From Siderastrea siderea (taxonomy: Eukaryota > Cnidaria > Anthozoa > Scleractinia > Rhizangiidae), in the NCBI GenBank assembly GCA_964030785.1, contig CAXIQD010000322.1:30947-94946 (forward strand): a stretch of 64,000 nt of DNA. The letters are read 5' to 3'. Of this stretch, positions 29,601 through 44,600 are shown piece after piece. The notes below the pieces were generated by a model. It was not told where the DNA came from, searched no databases, and saw only the letters and a list, made by a program, of their open reading frames with translations. Numbering within the stretch: the first letter of the stretch is position 1; each line of letters begins with the position of its first letter. The position numbers were made by a program, and so were the translations under genes.

Positions 29601-32600
29601 TTGTTTTTTGGTTGTTTTTTTTGTCCTTTCAGGCAGTCATGGCAACTGTGTTTTACAAAATGTAGGCTGTGTCCAGGCTCCAGTCAGAGGCTCAGCTCAG
29701 GGACTGCGGGGCGAGTGCCGGCGGACACCCTCACCTGTGGGCCTAGTTGTTTGTAAGCTGAATTTGACAGTCTCTTGGCCCGTCAGTCTCGAGCTGCGCA
29801 GCTCAGAAAAGTCTCCACGGCTGGCTTAATTACCTTTAAAGGTGTGATTGACGTAACCAGAAATTAGAACGAGCTTAAATACAGCATTAAGGCCGGGTAA
29901 TACCGCGTCAATTAAGGCCAGCACCCTAAGACGATCAAGTTGATGTTATTATAAGGCTCGCTGCTGGTGGATAGAAACGAAAGCAGTGTGTTCTTGCACC
30001 GCAACAACTAATGTTCTTTGAATATTAATATATGAAATGCATATATTTGAACTGGGGATAAAGGTAGAAATTATGTGTACAGAGGTCATGGGTTCGATTC
30101 CCGACCAAGCCTGAATTTTTTCAGGTTTCTTCTTTTCACGCGCTTAGCTTGAAGCACCCAGTTCACTGCGATGACCAACACGTAATTCTAAAATGTTCTT
30201 TCTGTCTCACGCTTTGTTTTGTTTTTTGTTTTTTGGTTGTTTTTTTTGTCCTTTCAGGCAGTCATGGCAACTGTGTTTTACAAAATGTAGGCTGTGTCCA
30301 GGCTCCAGTCAGAGGCTCAGCTCAGGGACTGCGGGGCGAGTGCCGGCGGACACCCTCACCTGTGGGCCTAGTTGTTTGTAAGCTGAATTTGACAGTCTCT
30401 TGGCCCGTCAGTCTCGAGCTGCGCAGCTCAGAAAAGTCTCCACGGCTGGCTTAATTACCTTTAAAGGTGTGATTGACGTAACCAGAAATTAGAACGAGCT
30501 TAAATACAGCATTAAGGCCGGGTAATACCGCGTCAATTAAGGCCAGCACCCTAAGACGATCAAGTTGATGTTATTATAAGGCTCGCTGCTGGTGGATAGA
30601 AACGAAAGCAGTGTGTTCTTGCACCGCAACAACTAATGTTCTTTGAATATTAATATATGAAATGCATATATTTGAACTGGGGATAAAGGTAGAAATTATG
30701 TGTACAGAGGTCATGGGTTCGATTCCCGACCAAGCCTGAATTTTTTCAGGTTTCTTCTTTTCACGCGCTTAGCTTGAAGCACCCAGTTCACTGCGATGAC
30801 CAACACGTAATTCTAAAATGTTCTTTCTGTCTCACGCTTTGTTTTGTTTTTTGTTTTTTGGTTGTTTTTTTTGTCCTTTCAGGCAGTCATGGCAACTGTG
30901 TTTTACAAAATGTAGGCTGTGTCCAGGCTCCAGTCAGAGGCTCAGCTCAGGGACTGCGGGGCGAGTGCCGGCGGACACCCTCACCTGTGGGCCTAGTTGT
31001 TTGTAAGCTGAATTTGACAGTCTCTTGGCCCGTCAGTCTCGAGCTGCGCAGCTCAGAAAAGTCTCCACGGCTGGCTTAATTACCTTTAAAGGTGTGATTG
31101 ACGTAACCAGAAATTAGAACGAGCTTAAATACAGCATTAAGGCCGGGTAATACCGCGTCAATTAAGGCCAGCACCCTAAGACGATCAAGTTGATGTTATT
31201 ATAAGGCTCGCTGCTGGTGGATAGAAACGAAAGCAGTGTGTTCTTGCACCGCAACAACTAATGTTCTTTGAATATTAATATATGAAATGCATATATTTGA
31301 ACTGGGGATAAAGGTAGAAATTATGTGTACAGAGGTCATGGGTTCGATTCCCGACCAAGCCTGAATTTTTTCAGGTTTCTTCTTTTCACGCGCTTAGCTT
31401 GAAGCACCCAGTTCACTGCGATGACCAACACGTAATTCTAAAATGTTCTTTCTGTCTCACGCTTTGTTTTGTTTTTTGTTTTTTGGTTGTTTTTTTTGTC
31501 CTTTCAGGCAGTCATGGCAACTGTGTTTTACAAAATGTAGGCTGTGTCCAGGCTCCAGTCAGAGGCTCAGCTCAGGGACTGCGGGGCGAGTGCCGGCGGA
31601 CACCCTCACCTGTGGGCCTAGTTGTTTGTAAGCTGAATTTGACAGTCTCTTGGCCCGTCAGTCTCGAGCTGCGCAGCTCAGAAAAGTCTCCACGGCTGGC
31701 TTAATTACCTTTAAAGGTGTGATTGACGTAACCAGAAATTAGAACGAGCTTAAATACAGCATTAAGGCCGGGTAATACCGCGTCAATTAAGGCCAGCACC
31801 CTAAGACGATCAAGTTGATGTTATTATAAGGCTCGCTGCTGGTGGATAGAAACGAAAGCAGTGTGTTCTTGCACCGCAACAACTAATGTTCTTTGAATAT
31901 TAATATATGAAATGCATATATTTGAACTGGGGATAAAGGTAGAAATTATGTGTACAGAGGTCATGGGTTCGATTCCCGACCAAGCCTGAATTTTTTCAGG
32001 TTTCTTCTTTTCACGCGCTTAGCTTGAAGCACCCAGTTCACTGCGATGACCAACACGTAATTCTAAAATGTTCTTTCTGTCTCACGCTTTGTTTTGTTTT
32101 TTGTTTTTTGGTTGTTTTTTTTGTCCTTTCAGGCAGTCATGGCAACTGTGTTTTACAAAATGTAGGCTGTGTCCAGGCTCCAGTCAGAGGCTCAGCTCAG
32201 GGACTGCGGGGCGAGTGCCGGCGGACACCCTCACCTGTGGGCCTAGTTGTTTGTAAGCTGAATTTGACAGTCTCTTGGCCCGTCAGTCTCGAGCTGCGCA
32301 GCTCAGAAAAGTCTCCACGGCTGGCTTAATTACCTTTAAAGGTGTGATTGACGTAACCAGAAATTAGAACGAGCTTAAATACAGCATTAAGGCCGGGTAA
32401 TACCGCGTCAATTAAGGCCAGCACCCTAAGACGATCAAGTTGATGTTATTATAAGGCTCGCTGCTGGTGGATAGAAACGAAAGCAGTGTGTTCTTGCACC
32501 GCAACAACTAATGTTCTTTGAATATTAATATATGAAATGCATATATTTGAACTGGGGATAAAGGTAGAAATTATGTGTACAGAGGTCATGGGTTCGATTC

Positions 32601-35600
32601 CCGACCAAGCCTGAATTTTTTCAGGTTTCTTCTTTTCACGCGCTTAGCTTGAAGCACCCAGTTCACTGCGATGACCAACACGTAATTCTAAAATGTTCTT
32701 TCTGTCTCACGCTTTGTTTTGTTTTTTGTTTTTTGGTTGTTTTTTTTGTCCTTTCAGGCAGTCATGGCAACTGTGTTTTACAAAATGTAGGCTGTGTCCA
32801 GGCTCCAGTCAGAGGCTCAGCTCAGGGACTGCGGGGCGAGTGCCGGCGGACACCCTCACCTGTGGGCCTAGTTGTTTGTAAGCTGAATTTGACAGTCTCT
32901 TGGCCCGTCAGTCTCGAGCTGCGCAGCTCAGAAAAGTCTCCACGGCTGGCTTAATTACCTTTAAAGGTGTGATTGACGTAACCAGAAATTAGAACGAGCT
33001 TAAATACAGCATTAAGGCCGGGTAATACCGCGTCAATTAAGGCCAGCACCCTAAGACGATCAAGTTGATGTTATTATAAGGCTCGCTGCTGGTGGATAGA
33101 AACGAAAGCAGTGTGTTCTTGCACCGCAACAACTAATGTTCTTTGAATATTAATATATGAAATGCATATATTTGAACTGGGGATAAAGGTAGAAATTATG
33201 TGTACAGAGGTCATGGGTTCGATTCCCGACCAAGCCTGAATTTTTTCAGGTTTCTTCTTTTCACGCGCTTAGCTTGAAGCACCCAGTTCACTGCGATGAC
33301 CAACACGTAATTCTAAAATGTTCTTTCTGTCTCACGCTTTGTTTTGTTTTTTGTTTTTTGGTTGTTTTTTTTGTCCTTTCAGGCAGTCATGGCAACTGTG
33401 TTTTACAAAATGTAGGCTGTGTCCAGGCTCCAGTCAGAGGCTCAGCTCAGGGACTGCGGGGCGAGTGCCGGCGGACACCCTCACCTGTGGGCCTAGTTGT
33501 TTGTAAGCTGAATTTGACAGTCTCTTGGCCCGTCAGTCTCGAGCTGCGCAGCTCAGAAAAGTCTCCACGGCTGGCTTAATTACCTTTAAAGGTGTGATTG
33601 ACGTAACCAGAAATTAGAACGAGCTTAAATACAGCATTAAGGCCGGGTAATACCGCGTCAATTAAGGCCAGCACCCTAAGACGATCAAGTTGATGTTATT
33701 ATAAGGCTCGCTGCTGGTGGATAGAAACGAAAGCAGTGTGTTCTTGCACCGCAACAACTAATGTTCTTTGAATATTAATATATGAAATGCATATATTTGA
33801 ACTGGGGATAAAGGTAGAAATTATGTGTACAGAGGTCATGGGTTCGATTCCCGACCAAGCCTGAATTTTTTCAGGTTTCTTCTTTTCACGCGCTTAGCTT
33901 GAAGCACCCAGTTCACTGCGATGACCAACACGTAATTCTAAAATGTTCTTTCTGTCTCACGCTTTGTTTTGTTTTTTGTTTCTTGGTTGTTTTTTTTGTC
34001 CTTTCAGGCAGTCATGGCAACTGTGTTTTACAAAATGTAGGCTGTGTCCAGGCTCCAGTCAGAGGCTCAGCTCAGGGACTGCGGGGCGAGTGCCGGCGGA
34101 CACCCTCACCTGTGGGCCTAGTTGTTTGTAAGCTGAATTTGACAGTCTCTTGGCCCGTCAGTCTCGAGCTGCGCAGCTCAGAAAAGTCTCCACGGCTGGC
34201 TTAATTACCTTTAAAGGTGTGATTGACGTAACCAGAAATTAGAACGAGCTTAAATACAGCATTAAGGCCGGGTAATACCGCGTCAATTAAGGCCAGCACC
34301 CTAAGACGATCAAGTTGATGTTATTATAAGGCTCGCTGCTGGTGGATAGAAACGAAAGCAGTGTGTTCTTGCACCGCAACAACTAATGTTCTTTGAATAT
34401 TAATATATGAAATGCATATATTTGAACTGGGGATAAAGGTAGAAATTATGTGTACAGAGGTCATGGGTTCGATTCCCGACCAAGCCTGAATTTTTTCAGG
34501 TTTCTTCTTTTCACGCGCTTAGCTTGAAGCACCCAGTTCACTGCGATGACCAACACGTAATTCTAAAATGTTCTTTCTGTCTCACGCTTTGTTTTGTTTT
34601 TTGTTTTTTGGTTGTTTTTTTTGTCCTTTCAGGCAGTCATGGCAACTGTGTTTTACAAAATGTAGGCTGTGTCCAGGCTCCAGTCAGAGGCTCAGCTCAG
34701 GGACTGCGGGGCGAGTGCCGGCGGACACCCTCACCTGTGGGCCTAGTTGTTTGTAAGCTGAATTTGACAGTCTCTTGGCCCGTCAGTCTCGAGCTGCGCA
34801 GCTCAGAAAAGTCTCCACGGCTGGCTTAATTACCTTTAAAGGTGTGATTGACGTAACCAGAAATTAGAACGAGCTTAAATACAGCATTAAGGCCGGGTAA
34901 TACCGCGTCAATTAAGGCCAGCACCCTAAGACGATCAAGTTGATGTTATTATAAGGCTCGCTGCTGGTGGATAGAAACGAAAGCAGTGTGTTCTTGCACC
35001 GCAACAACTAATGTTCTTTGAATATTAATATATGAAATGCATATATTTGAACTGGGGATAAAGGTAGAAATTATGTGTACAGAGGTCATGGGTTCGATTC
35101 CCGACCAAGCCTGAATTTTTTCAGGTTTCTTCTTTTCACGCGCTTAGCTTGAAGCACCCAGTTCACTGCGATGACCAACACGTAATTCTAAAATGTTCTT
35201 TCTGTCTCACGCTTTGTTTTGTTTTTTGTTTTTTGGTTGTTTTTTTTGTCCTTTCAGGCAGTCATGGCAACTGTGTTTTACAAAATGTAGGCTGTGTCCA
35301 GGCTCCAGTCAGAGGCTCAGCTCAGGGACTGCGGGGCGAGTGCCGGCGGACACCCTCACCTGTGGGCCTAGTTGTTTGTAAGCTGAATTTGACAGTCTCT
35401 TGGCCCGTCAGTCTCGAGCTGCGCAGCTCAGAAAAGTCTCCACGGCTGGCTTAATTACCTTTAAAGGTGTGATTGACGTAACCAGAAATTAGAACGAGCT
35501 TAAATACAGCATTAAGGCCGGGTAATACCGCGTCAATTAAGGCCAGCACCCTAAGACGATCAAGTTGATGTTATTATAAGGCTCGCTGCTGGTGGATAGA

Positions 35601-38600
35601 AACGAAAGCAGTGTGTTCTTGCACCGCAACAACTAATGTTCTTTGAATATTAATATATGAAATGCATATATTTGAACTGGGGATAAAGGTAGAAATTATG
35701 TGTACAGAGGTCATGGGTTCGATTCCCGACCAAGCCTGAATTTTTTCAGGTTTCTTCTTTTCACGCGCTTAGCTTGAAGCACCCAGTTCACTGCGATGAC
35801 CAACACGTAATTCTAAAATGTTCTTTCTGTCTCACGCTTTGTTTTGTTTTTTGTTTTTTGGTTGTTTTTTTTGTCCTTTCAGGCAGTCATGGCAACTGTG
35901 TTTTACAAAATGTAGGCTGTGTCCAGGCTCCAGTCAGAGGCTCAGCTCAGGGACTGCGGGGCGAGTGCCGGCGGACACCCTCACCTGTGGGCCTAGTTGT
36001 TTGTAAGCTGAATTTGACAGTCTCTTGGCCCGTCAGTCTCGAGCTGCGCAGCTCAGAAAAGTCTCCACGGCTGGCTTAATTACCTTTAAAGGTGTGATTG
36101 ACGTAACCAGAAATTAGAACGAGCTTAAATACAGCATTAAGGCCGGGTAATACCGCGTCAATTAAGGCCAGCACCCTAAGACGATCAAGTTGATGTTATT
36201 ATAAGGCTCGCTGCTGGTGGATAGAAACGAAAGCAGTGTGTTCTTGCACCGCAACAACTAATGTTCTTTGAATATTAATATATGAAATGCATATATTTGA
36301 ACTGGGGATAAAGGTAGAAATTATGTGTACAGAGGTCATGGGTTCGATTCCCGACCAAGCCTGAATTTTTTCAGGTTTCTTCTTTTCACGCGCTTAGCTT
36401 GAAGCACCCAGTTCACTGCGATGACCAACACGTAATTCTAAAATGTTCTTTCTGTCTCACGCTTTGTTTTGTTTTTTGTTTTTTGGTTGTTTTTTTTGTC
36501 CTTTCAGGCAGTCATGGCAACTGTGTTTTACAAAATGTAGGCTGTGTCCAGGCTCCAGTCAGAGGCTCAGCTCAGGGACTGCGGGGCGAGTGCCGGCGGA
36601 CACCCTCACCTGTGGGCCTAGTTGTTTGTAAGCTGAATTTGACAGTCTCTTGGCCCGTCAGTCTCGAGCTGCGCAGCTCAGAAAAGTCTCCACGGCTGGC
36701 TTAATTACCTTTAAAGGTGTGATTGACGTAACCAGAAATTAGAACGAGCTTAAATACAGCATTAAGGCCGGGTAATACCGCGTCAATTAAGGCCAGCACC
36801 CTAAGACGATCAAGTTGATGTTATTATAAGGCTCGCTGCTGGTGGATAGAAACGAAAGCAGTGTGTTCTTGCACCGCAACAACTAATGTTCTTTGAATAT
36901 TAATATATGAAATGCATATATTTGAACTGGGGATAAAGGTAGAAATTATGTGTACAGAGGTCATGGGTTCGATTCCCGACCAAGCCTGAATTTTTTCAGG
37001 TTTCTTCTTTTCACGCGCTTAGCTTGAAGCACCCAGTTCACTGCGATGACCAACACGTAATTCTAAAATGTTCTTTCTGTCTCACGCTTTGTTTTGTTTT
37101 TTGTTTCTTGGTTGTTTTTTTTGTCCTTTCAGGCAGTCATGGCAACTGTGTTTTACAAAATGTAGGCTGTGTCCAGGCTCCAGTCAGAGGCTCAGCTCAG
37201 GGACTGCGGGGCGAGTGCCGGCGGACACCCTCACCTGTGGGCCTAGTTGTTTGTAAGCTGAATTTGACAGTCTCTTGGCCCGTCAGTCTCGAGCTGCGCA
37301 GCTCAGAAAAGTCTCCACGGCTGGCTTAATTACCTTTAAAGGTGTGATTGACGTAACCAGAAATTAGAACGAGCTTAAATACAGCATTAAGGCCGGGTAA
37401 TACCGCGTCAATTAAGGCCAGCACCCTAAGACGATCAAGTTGATGTTATTATAAGGCTCGCTGCTGGTGGATAGAAACGAAAGCAGTGTGTTCTTGCACC
37501 GCAACAACTAATGTTCTTTGAATATTAATATATGAAATGCATATATTTGAACTGGGGATAAAGGTAGAAATTATGTGTACAGAGGTCATGGGTTCGATTC
37601 CCGACCAAGCCTGAATTTTTTCAGGTTTCTTCTTTTCACGCGCTTAGCTTGAAGCACCCAGTTCACTGCGATGACCAACACGTAATTCTAAAATGTTCTT
37701 TCTGTCTCACGCTTTGTTTTGTTTTTTGTTTTTTGGTTGTTTTTTTTGTCCTTTCAGGCAGTCATGGCAACTGTGTTTTACAAAATGTAGGCTGTGTCCA
37801 GGCTCCAGTCAGAGGCTCAGCTCAGGGACTGCGGGGCGAGTGCCGGCGGACACCCTCACCTGTGGGCCTAGTTGTTTGTAAGCTGAATTTGACAGTCTCT
37901 TGGCCCGTCAGTCTCGAGCTGCGCAGCTCAGAAAAGTCTCCACGGCTGGCTTAATTACCTTTAAAGGTGTGATTGACGTAACCAGAAATTAGAACGAGCT
38001 TAAATACAGCATTAAGGCCGGGTAATACCGCGTCAATTAAGGCCAGCACCCTAAGACGATCAAGTTGATGTTATTATAAGGCTCGCTGCTGGTGGATAGA
38101 AACGAAAGCAGTGTGTTCTTGCACCGCAACAACTAATGTTCTTTGAATATTAATATATGAAATGCATATATTTGAACTGGGGATAAAGGTAGAAATTATG
38201 TGTACAGAGGTCATGGGTTCGATTCCCGACCAAGCCTGAATTTTTTCAGGTTTCTTCTTTTCACGCGCTTAGCTTGAAGCACCCAGTTCACTGCGATGAC
38301 CAACACGTAATTCTAAAATGTTCTTTCTGTCTCACGCTTTGTTTTGTTTTTTGTTTTTTGGTTGTTTTTTTTGTCCTTTCAGGCAGTCATGGCAACTGTG
38401 TTTTACAAAATGTAGGCTGTGTCCAGGCTCCAGTCAGAGGCTCAGCTCAGGGACTGCGGGGCGAGTGCCGGCGGACACCCTCACCTGTGGGCCTAGTTGT
38501 TTGTAAGCTGAATTTGACAGTCTCTTGGCCCGTCAGTCTCGAGCTGCGCAGCTCAGAAAAGTCTCCACGGCTGGCTTAATTACCTTTAAAGGTGTGATTG

Positions 38601-41600
38601 ACGTAACCAGAAATTAGAACGAGCTTAAATACAGCATTAAGGCCGGGTAATACCGCGTCAATTAAGGCCAGCACCCTAAGACGATCAAGTTGATGTTATT
38701 ATAAGGCTCGCTGCTGGTGGATAGAAACGAAAGCAGTGTGTTCTTGCACCGCAACAACTAATGTTCTTTGAATATTAATATATGAAATGCATATATTTGA
38801 ACTGGGGATAAAGGTAGAAATTATGTGTACAGAGGTCATGGGTTCGATTCCCGACCAAGCCTGAATTTTTTCAGGTTTCTTCTTTTCACGCGCTTAGCTT
38901 GAAGCACCCAGTTCACTGCGATGACCAACACGTAATTCTAAAATGTTCTTTCTGTCTCACGCTTTGTTTTGTTTTTTGTTTTTTGGTTGTTTTTTTTGTC
39001 CTTTCAGGCAGTCATGGCAACTGTGTTTTACAAAATGTAGGCTGTGTCCAGGCTCCAGTCAGAGGCTCAGCTCAGGGACTGCGGGGCGAGTGCCGGCGGA
39101 CACCCTCACCTGTGGGCCTAGTTGTTTGTAAGCTGAATTTGACAGTCTCTTGGCCCGTCAGTCTCGAGCTGCGCAGCTCAGAAAAGTCTCCACGGCTGGC
39201 TTAATTACCTTTAAAGGTGTGATTGACGTAACCAGAAATTAGAACGAGCTTAAATACAGCATTAAGGCCGGGTAATACCGCGTCAATTAAGGCCAGCACC
39301 CTAAGACGATCAAGTTGATGTTATTATAAGGCTCGCTGCTGGTGGATAGAAACGAAAGCAGTGTGTTCTTGCACCGCAACAACTAATGTTCTTTGAATAT
39401 TAATATATGAAATGCATATATTTGAACTGGGGATAAAGGTAGAAATTATGTGTACAGAGGTCATGGGTTCGATTCCCGACCAAGCCTGAATTTTTTCAGG
39501 TTTCTTCTTTTCACGCGCTTAGCTTGAAGCACCCAGTTCACTGCGATGACCAACACGTAATTCTAAAATGTTCTTTCTGTCTCACGCTTTGTTTTGTTTT
39601 TTGTTTTTTGGTTGTTTTTTTTGTCCTTTCAGGCAGTCATGGCAACTGTGTTTTACAAAATGTAGGCTGTGTCCAGGCTCCAGTCAGAGGCTCAGCTCAG
39701 GGACTGCGGGGCGAGTGCCGGCGGACACCCTCACCTGTGGGCCTAGTTGTTTGTAAGCTGAATTTGACAGTCTCTTGGCCCGTCAGTCTCGAGCTGCGCA
39801 GCTCAGAAAAGTCTCCACGGCTGGCTTAATTACCTTTAAAGGTGTGATTGACGTAACCAGAAATTAGAACGAGCTTAAATACAGCATTAAGGCCGGGTAA
39901 TACCGCGTCAATTAAGGCCAGCACCCTAAGACGATCAAGTTGATGTTATTATAAGGCTCGCTGCTGGTGGATAGAAACGAAAGCAGTGTGTTCTTGCACC
40001 GCAACAACTAATGTTCTTTGAATATTAATATATGAAATGCATATATTTGAACTGGGGATAAAGGTAGAAATTATGTGTACAGAGGTCATGGGTTCGATTC
40101 CCGACCAAGCCTGAATTTTTTCAGGTTTCTTCTTTTCACGCGCTTAGCTTGAAGCACCCAGTTCACTGCGATGACCAACACGTAATTCTAAAATGTTCTT
40201 TCTGTCTCACGCTTTGGTTTGTTTTTTGTTTTTTGGTTGTTTTTTTTGTCCTTTCAGGCAGTCATGGCAACTGTGTTTTACAAAATGTAGGCTGTGTCCA
40301 GGCTCCAGTCAGAGGCTCAGCTCAGGGACTGCGGGGCGAGTGCCGGCGGACACCCTCACCTGTGGGCCTAGTTGTTTGTAAGCTGAATTTGACAGTCTCT
40401 TGGCCCGTCAGTCTCGAGCTGCGCAGCTCAGAAAAGTCTCCACGGCTGGCTTAATTACCTTTAAAGGTGTGATTGACGTAACCAGAAATTAGAACGAGCT
40501 TAAATACAGCATTAAGGCCGGGTAATACCGCGTCAATTAAGGCCAGCACCCTAAGACGATCAAGTTGATGTTATTATAAGGCTCGCTGCTGGTGGATAGA
40601 AACGAAAGCAGTGTGTTCTTGCACCGCAACAACTAATGTTCTTTGAATATTAATATATGAAATGCATATATTTGAACTGGGGATAAAGGTAGAAATTATG
40701 TGTACAGAGGTCATGGGTTCGATTCCCGACCAAGCCTGAATTTTTTCAGGTTTCTTCTTTTCACGCGCTTAGCTTGAAGCACCCAGTTCACTGCGATGAC
40801 CAACACGTAATTCTAAAATGTTCTTTCTGTCTCACGCTTTGTTTTGTTTTTTGTTTTTTGGTTGTTTTTTTTGTCCTTTCAGGCAGTCATGGCAACTGTG
40901 TTTTACAAAATGTAGGCTGTGTCCAGGCTCCAGTCAGAGGCTCAGCTCAGGGACTGCGGGGCGAGTGCCGGCGGACACCCTCACCTGTGGGCCTAGTTGT
41001 TTGTAAGCTGAATTTGACAGTCTCTTGGCCCGTCAGTCTCGAGCTGCGCAGCTCAGAAAAGTCTCCACGGCTGGCTTAATTACCTTTAAAGGTGTGATTG
41101 ACGTAACCAGAAATTAGAACGAGCTTAAATACAGCATTAAGGCCGGGTAATACCGCGTCAATTAAGGCCAGCACCCTAAGACGATCAAGTTGATGTTATT
41201 ATAAGGCTCGCTGCTGGTGGATAGAAACGAAAGCAGTGTGTTCTTGCACCGCAACAACTAATGTTCTTTGAATATTAATATATGAAATGCATATATTTGA
41301 ACTGGGGATAAAGGTAGAAATTATGTGTACAGAGGTCATGGGTTCGATTCCCGACCAAGCCTGAATTTTTTCAGGTTTCTTCTTTTCACGCGCTTAGCTT
41401 GAAGCACCCAGTTCACTGCGATGACCAACACGTAATTCTAAAATGTTCTTTCTGTCTCACGCTTTGTTTTGTTTTTTGTTTTTTGGTTGTTTTTTTTGTC
41501 CTTTCAGGCAGTCATGGCAACTGTGTTTTACAAAATGTAGGCTGTGTCCAGGCTCCAGTCAGAGGCTCAGCTCAGGGACTGCGGGGCGAGTGCCGGCGGA

Positions 41601-44600
41601 CACCCTCACCTGTGGGCCTAGTTGTTTGTAAGCTGAATTTGACAGTCTCTTGGCCCGTCAGTCTCGAGCTGCGCAGCTCAGAAAAGTCTCCACGGCTGGC
41701 TTAATTACCTTTAAAGGTGTGATTGACGTAACCAGAAATTAGAACGAGCTTAAATACAGCATTAAGGCCGGGTAATACCGCGTCAATTAAGGCCAGCACC
41801 CTAAGACGATCAAGTTGATGTTATTATAAGGCTCGCTGCTGGTGGATAGAAACGAAAGCAGTGTGTTCTTGCACCGCAACAACTAATGTTCTTTGAATAT
41901 TAATATATGAAATGCATATATTTGAACTGGGGATAAAGGTAGAAATTATGTGTACAGAGGTCATGGGTTCGATTCCCGACCAAGCCTGAATTTTTTCAGG
42001 TTTCTTCTTTTCACGCGCTTAGCTTGAAGCACCCAGTTCACTGCGATGACCAACACGTAATTCTAAAATGTTCTTTCTGTCTCACGCTTTGTTTTGTTTT
42101 TTGTTTTTTGGTTGTTTTTTTTGTCCTTTCAGGCAGTCATGGCAACTGTGTTTTACAAAATGTAGGCTGTGTCCAGGCTCCAGTCAGAGGCTCAGCTCAG
42201 GGACTGCGGGGCGAGTGCCGGCGGACACCCTCACCTGTGGGCCTAGTTGTTTGTAAGCTGAATTTGACAGTCTCTTGGCCCGTCAGTCTCGAGCTGCGCA
42301 GCTCAGAAAAGTCTCCACGGCTGGCTTAATTACCTTTAAAGGTGTGATTGACGTAACCAGAAATTAGAACGAGCTTAAATACAGCATTAAGGCCGGGTAA
42401 TACCGCGTCAATTAAGGCCAGCACCCTAAGACGATCAAGTTGATGTTATTATAAGGCTCGCTGCTGGTGGATAGAAACGAAAGCAGTGTGTTCTTGCACC
42501 GCAACAACTAATGTTCTTTGAATATTAATATATGAAATGCATATATTTGAACTGGGGATAAAGGTAGAAATTATGTGTACAGAGGTCATGGGTTCGATTC
42601 CCGACCAAGCCTGAATTTTTTCAGGTTTCTTCTTTTCACGCGCTTAGCTTGAAGCACCCAGTTCACTGCGATGACCAACACGTAATTCTAAAATGTTCTT
42701 TCTGTCTCACGCTTTGTTTTGTTTTTTGTTTTTTGGTTGTTTTTTTTGTCCTTTCAGGCAGTCATGGCAACTGTGTTTTACAAAATGTAGGCTGTGTCCA
42801 GGCTCCAGTCAGAGGCTCAGCTCAGGGACTGCGGGGCGAGTGCCGGCGGACACCCTCACCTGTGGGCCTAGTTGTTTGTAAGCTGAATTTGACAGTCTCT
42901 TGGCCCGTCAGTCTCGAGCTGCGCAGCTCAGAAAAGTCTCCACGGCTGGCTTAATTACCTTTAAAGGTGTGATTGACGTAACCAGAAATTAGAACGAGCT
43001 TAAATACAGCATTAAGGCCGGGTAATACCGCGTCAATTAAGGCCAGCACCCTAAGACGATCAAGTTGATGTTATTATAAGGCTCGCTGCTGGTGGATAGA
43101 AACGAAAGCAGTGTGTTCTTGCACCGCAACAACTAATGTTCTTTGAATATTAATATATGAAATGCATATATTTGAACTGGGGATAAAGGTAGAAATTATG
43201 TGTACAGAGGTCATGGGTTCGATTCCCGACCAAGCCTGAATTTTTTCAGGTTTCTTCTTTTCACGCGCTTAGCTTGAAGCACCCAGTTCACTGCGATGAC
43301 CAACACGTAATTCTAAAATGTTCTTTCTGTCTCACGCTTTGGTTTGTTTTTTGTTTTTTGGTTGTTTTTTTTGTCCTTTCAGGCAGTCATGGCAACTGTG
43401 TTTTACAAAATGTAGGCTGTGTCCAGGCTCCAGTCAGAGGCTCAGCTCAGGGACTGCGGGGCGAGTGCCGGCGGACACCCTCACCTGTGGGCCTAGTTGT
43501 TTGTAAGCTGAATTTGACAGTCTCTTGGCCCGTCAGTCTCGAGCTGCGCAGCTCAGAAAAGTCTCCACGGCTGGCTTAATTACCTTTAAAGGTGTGATTG
43601 ACGTAACCAGAAATTAGAACGAGCTTAAATACAGCATTAAGGCCGGGTAATACCGCGTCAATTAAGGCCAGCACCCTAAGACGATCAAGTTGATGTTATT
43701 ATAAGGCTCGCTGCTGGTGGATAGAAACGAAAGCAGTGTGTTCTTGCACCGCAACAACTAATGTTCTTTGAATATTAATATATGAAATGCATATATTTGA
43801 ACTGGGGATAAAGGTAGAAATTATGTGTACAGAGGTCATGGGTTCGATTCCCGACCAAGCCTGAATTTTTTCAGGTTTCTTCTTTTCACGCGCTTAGCTT
43901 GAAGCACCCAGTTCACTGCGATGACCAACACGTAATTCTAAAATGTTCTTTCTGTCTCACGCTTTGTTTTGTTTTTTGTTTTTTGGTTGTTTTTTTTGTC
44001 CTTTCAGGCAGTCATGGCAACTGTGTTTTACAAAATGTAGGCTGTGTCCAGGCTCCAGTCAGAGGCTCAGCTCAGGGACTGCGGGGCGAGTGCCGGCGGA
44101 CACCCTCACCTGTGGGCCTAGTTGTTTGTAAGCTGAATTTGACAGTCTCTTGGCCCGTCAGTCTCGAGCTGCGCAGCTCAGAAAAGTCTCCACGGCTGGC
44201 TTAATTACCTTTAAAGGTGTGATTGACGTAACCAGAAATTAGAACGAGCTTAAATACAGCATTAAGGCCGGGTAATACCGCGTCAATTAAGGCCAGCACC
44301 CTAAGACGATCAAGTTGATGTTATTATAAGGCTCGCTGCTGGTGGATAGAAACGAAAGCAGTGTGTTCTTGCACCGCAACAACTAATGTTCTTTGAATAT
44401 TAATATATGAAATGCATATATTTGAACTGGGGATAAAGGTAGAAATTATGTGTACAGAGGTCATGGGTTCGATTCCCGACCAAGCCTGAATTTTTTCAGG
44501 TTTCTTCTTTTCACGCGCTTAGCTTGAAGCACCCAGTTCACTGCGATGACCAACACGTAATTCTAAAATGTTCTTTCTGTCTCACGCTTTGTTTTGTTTT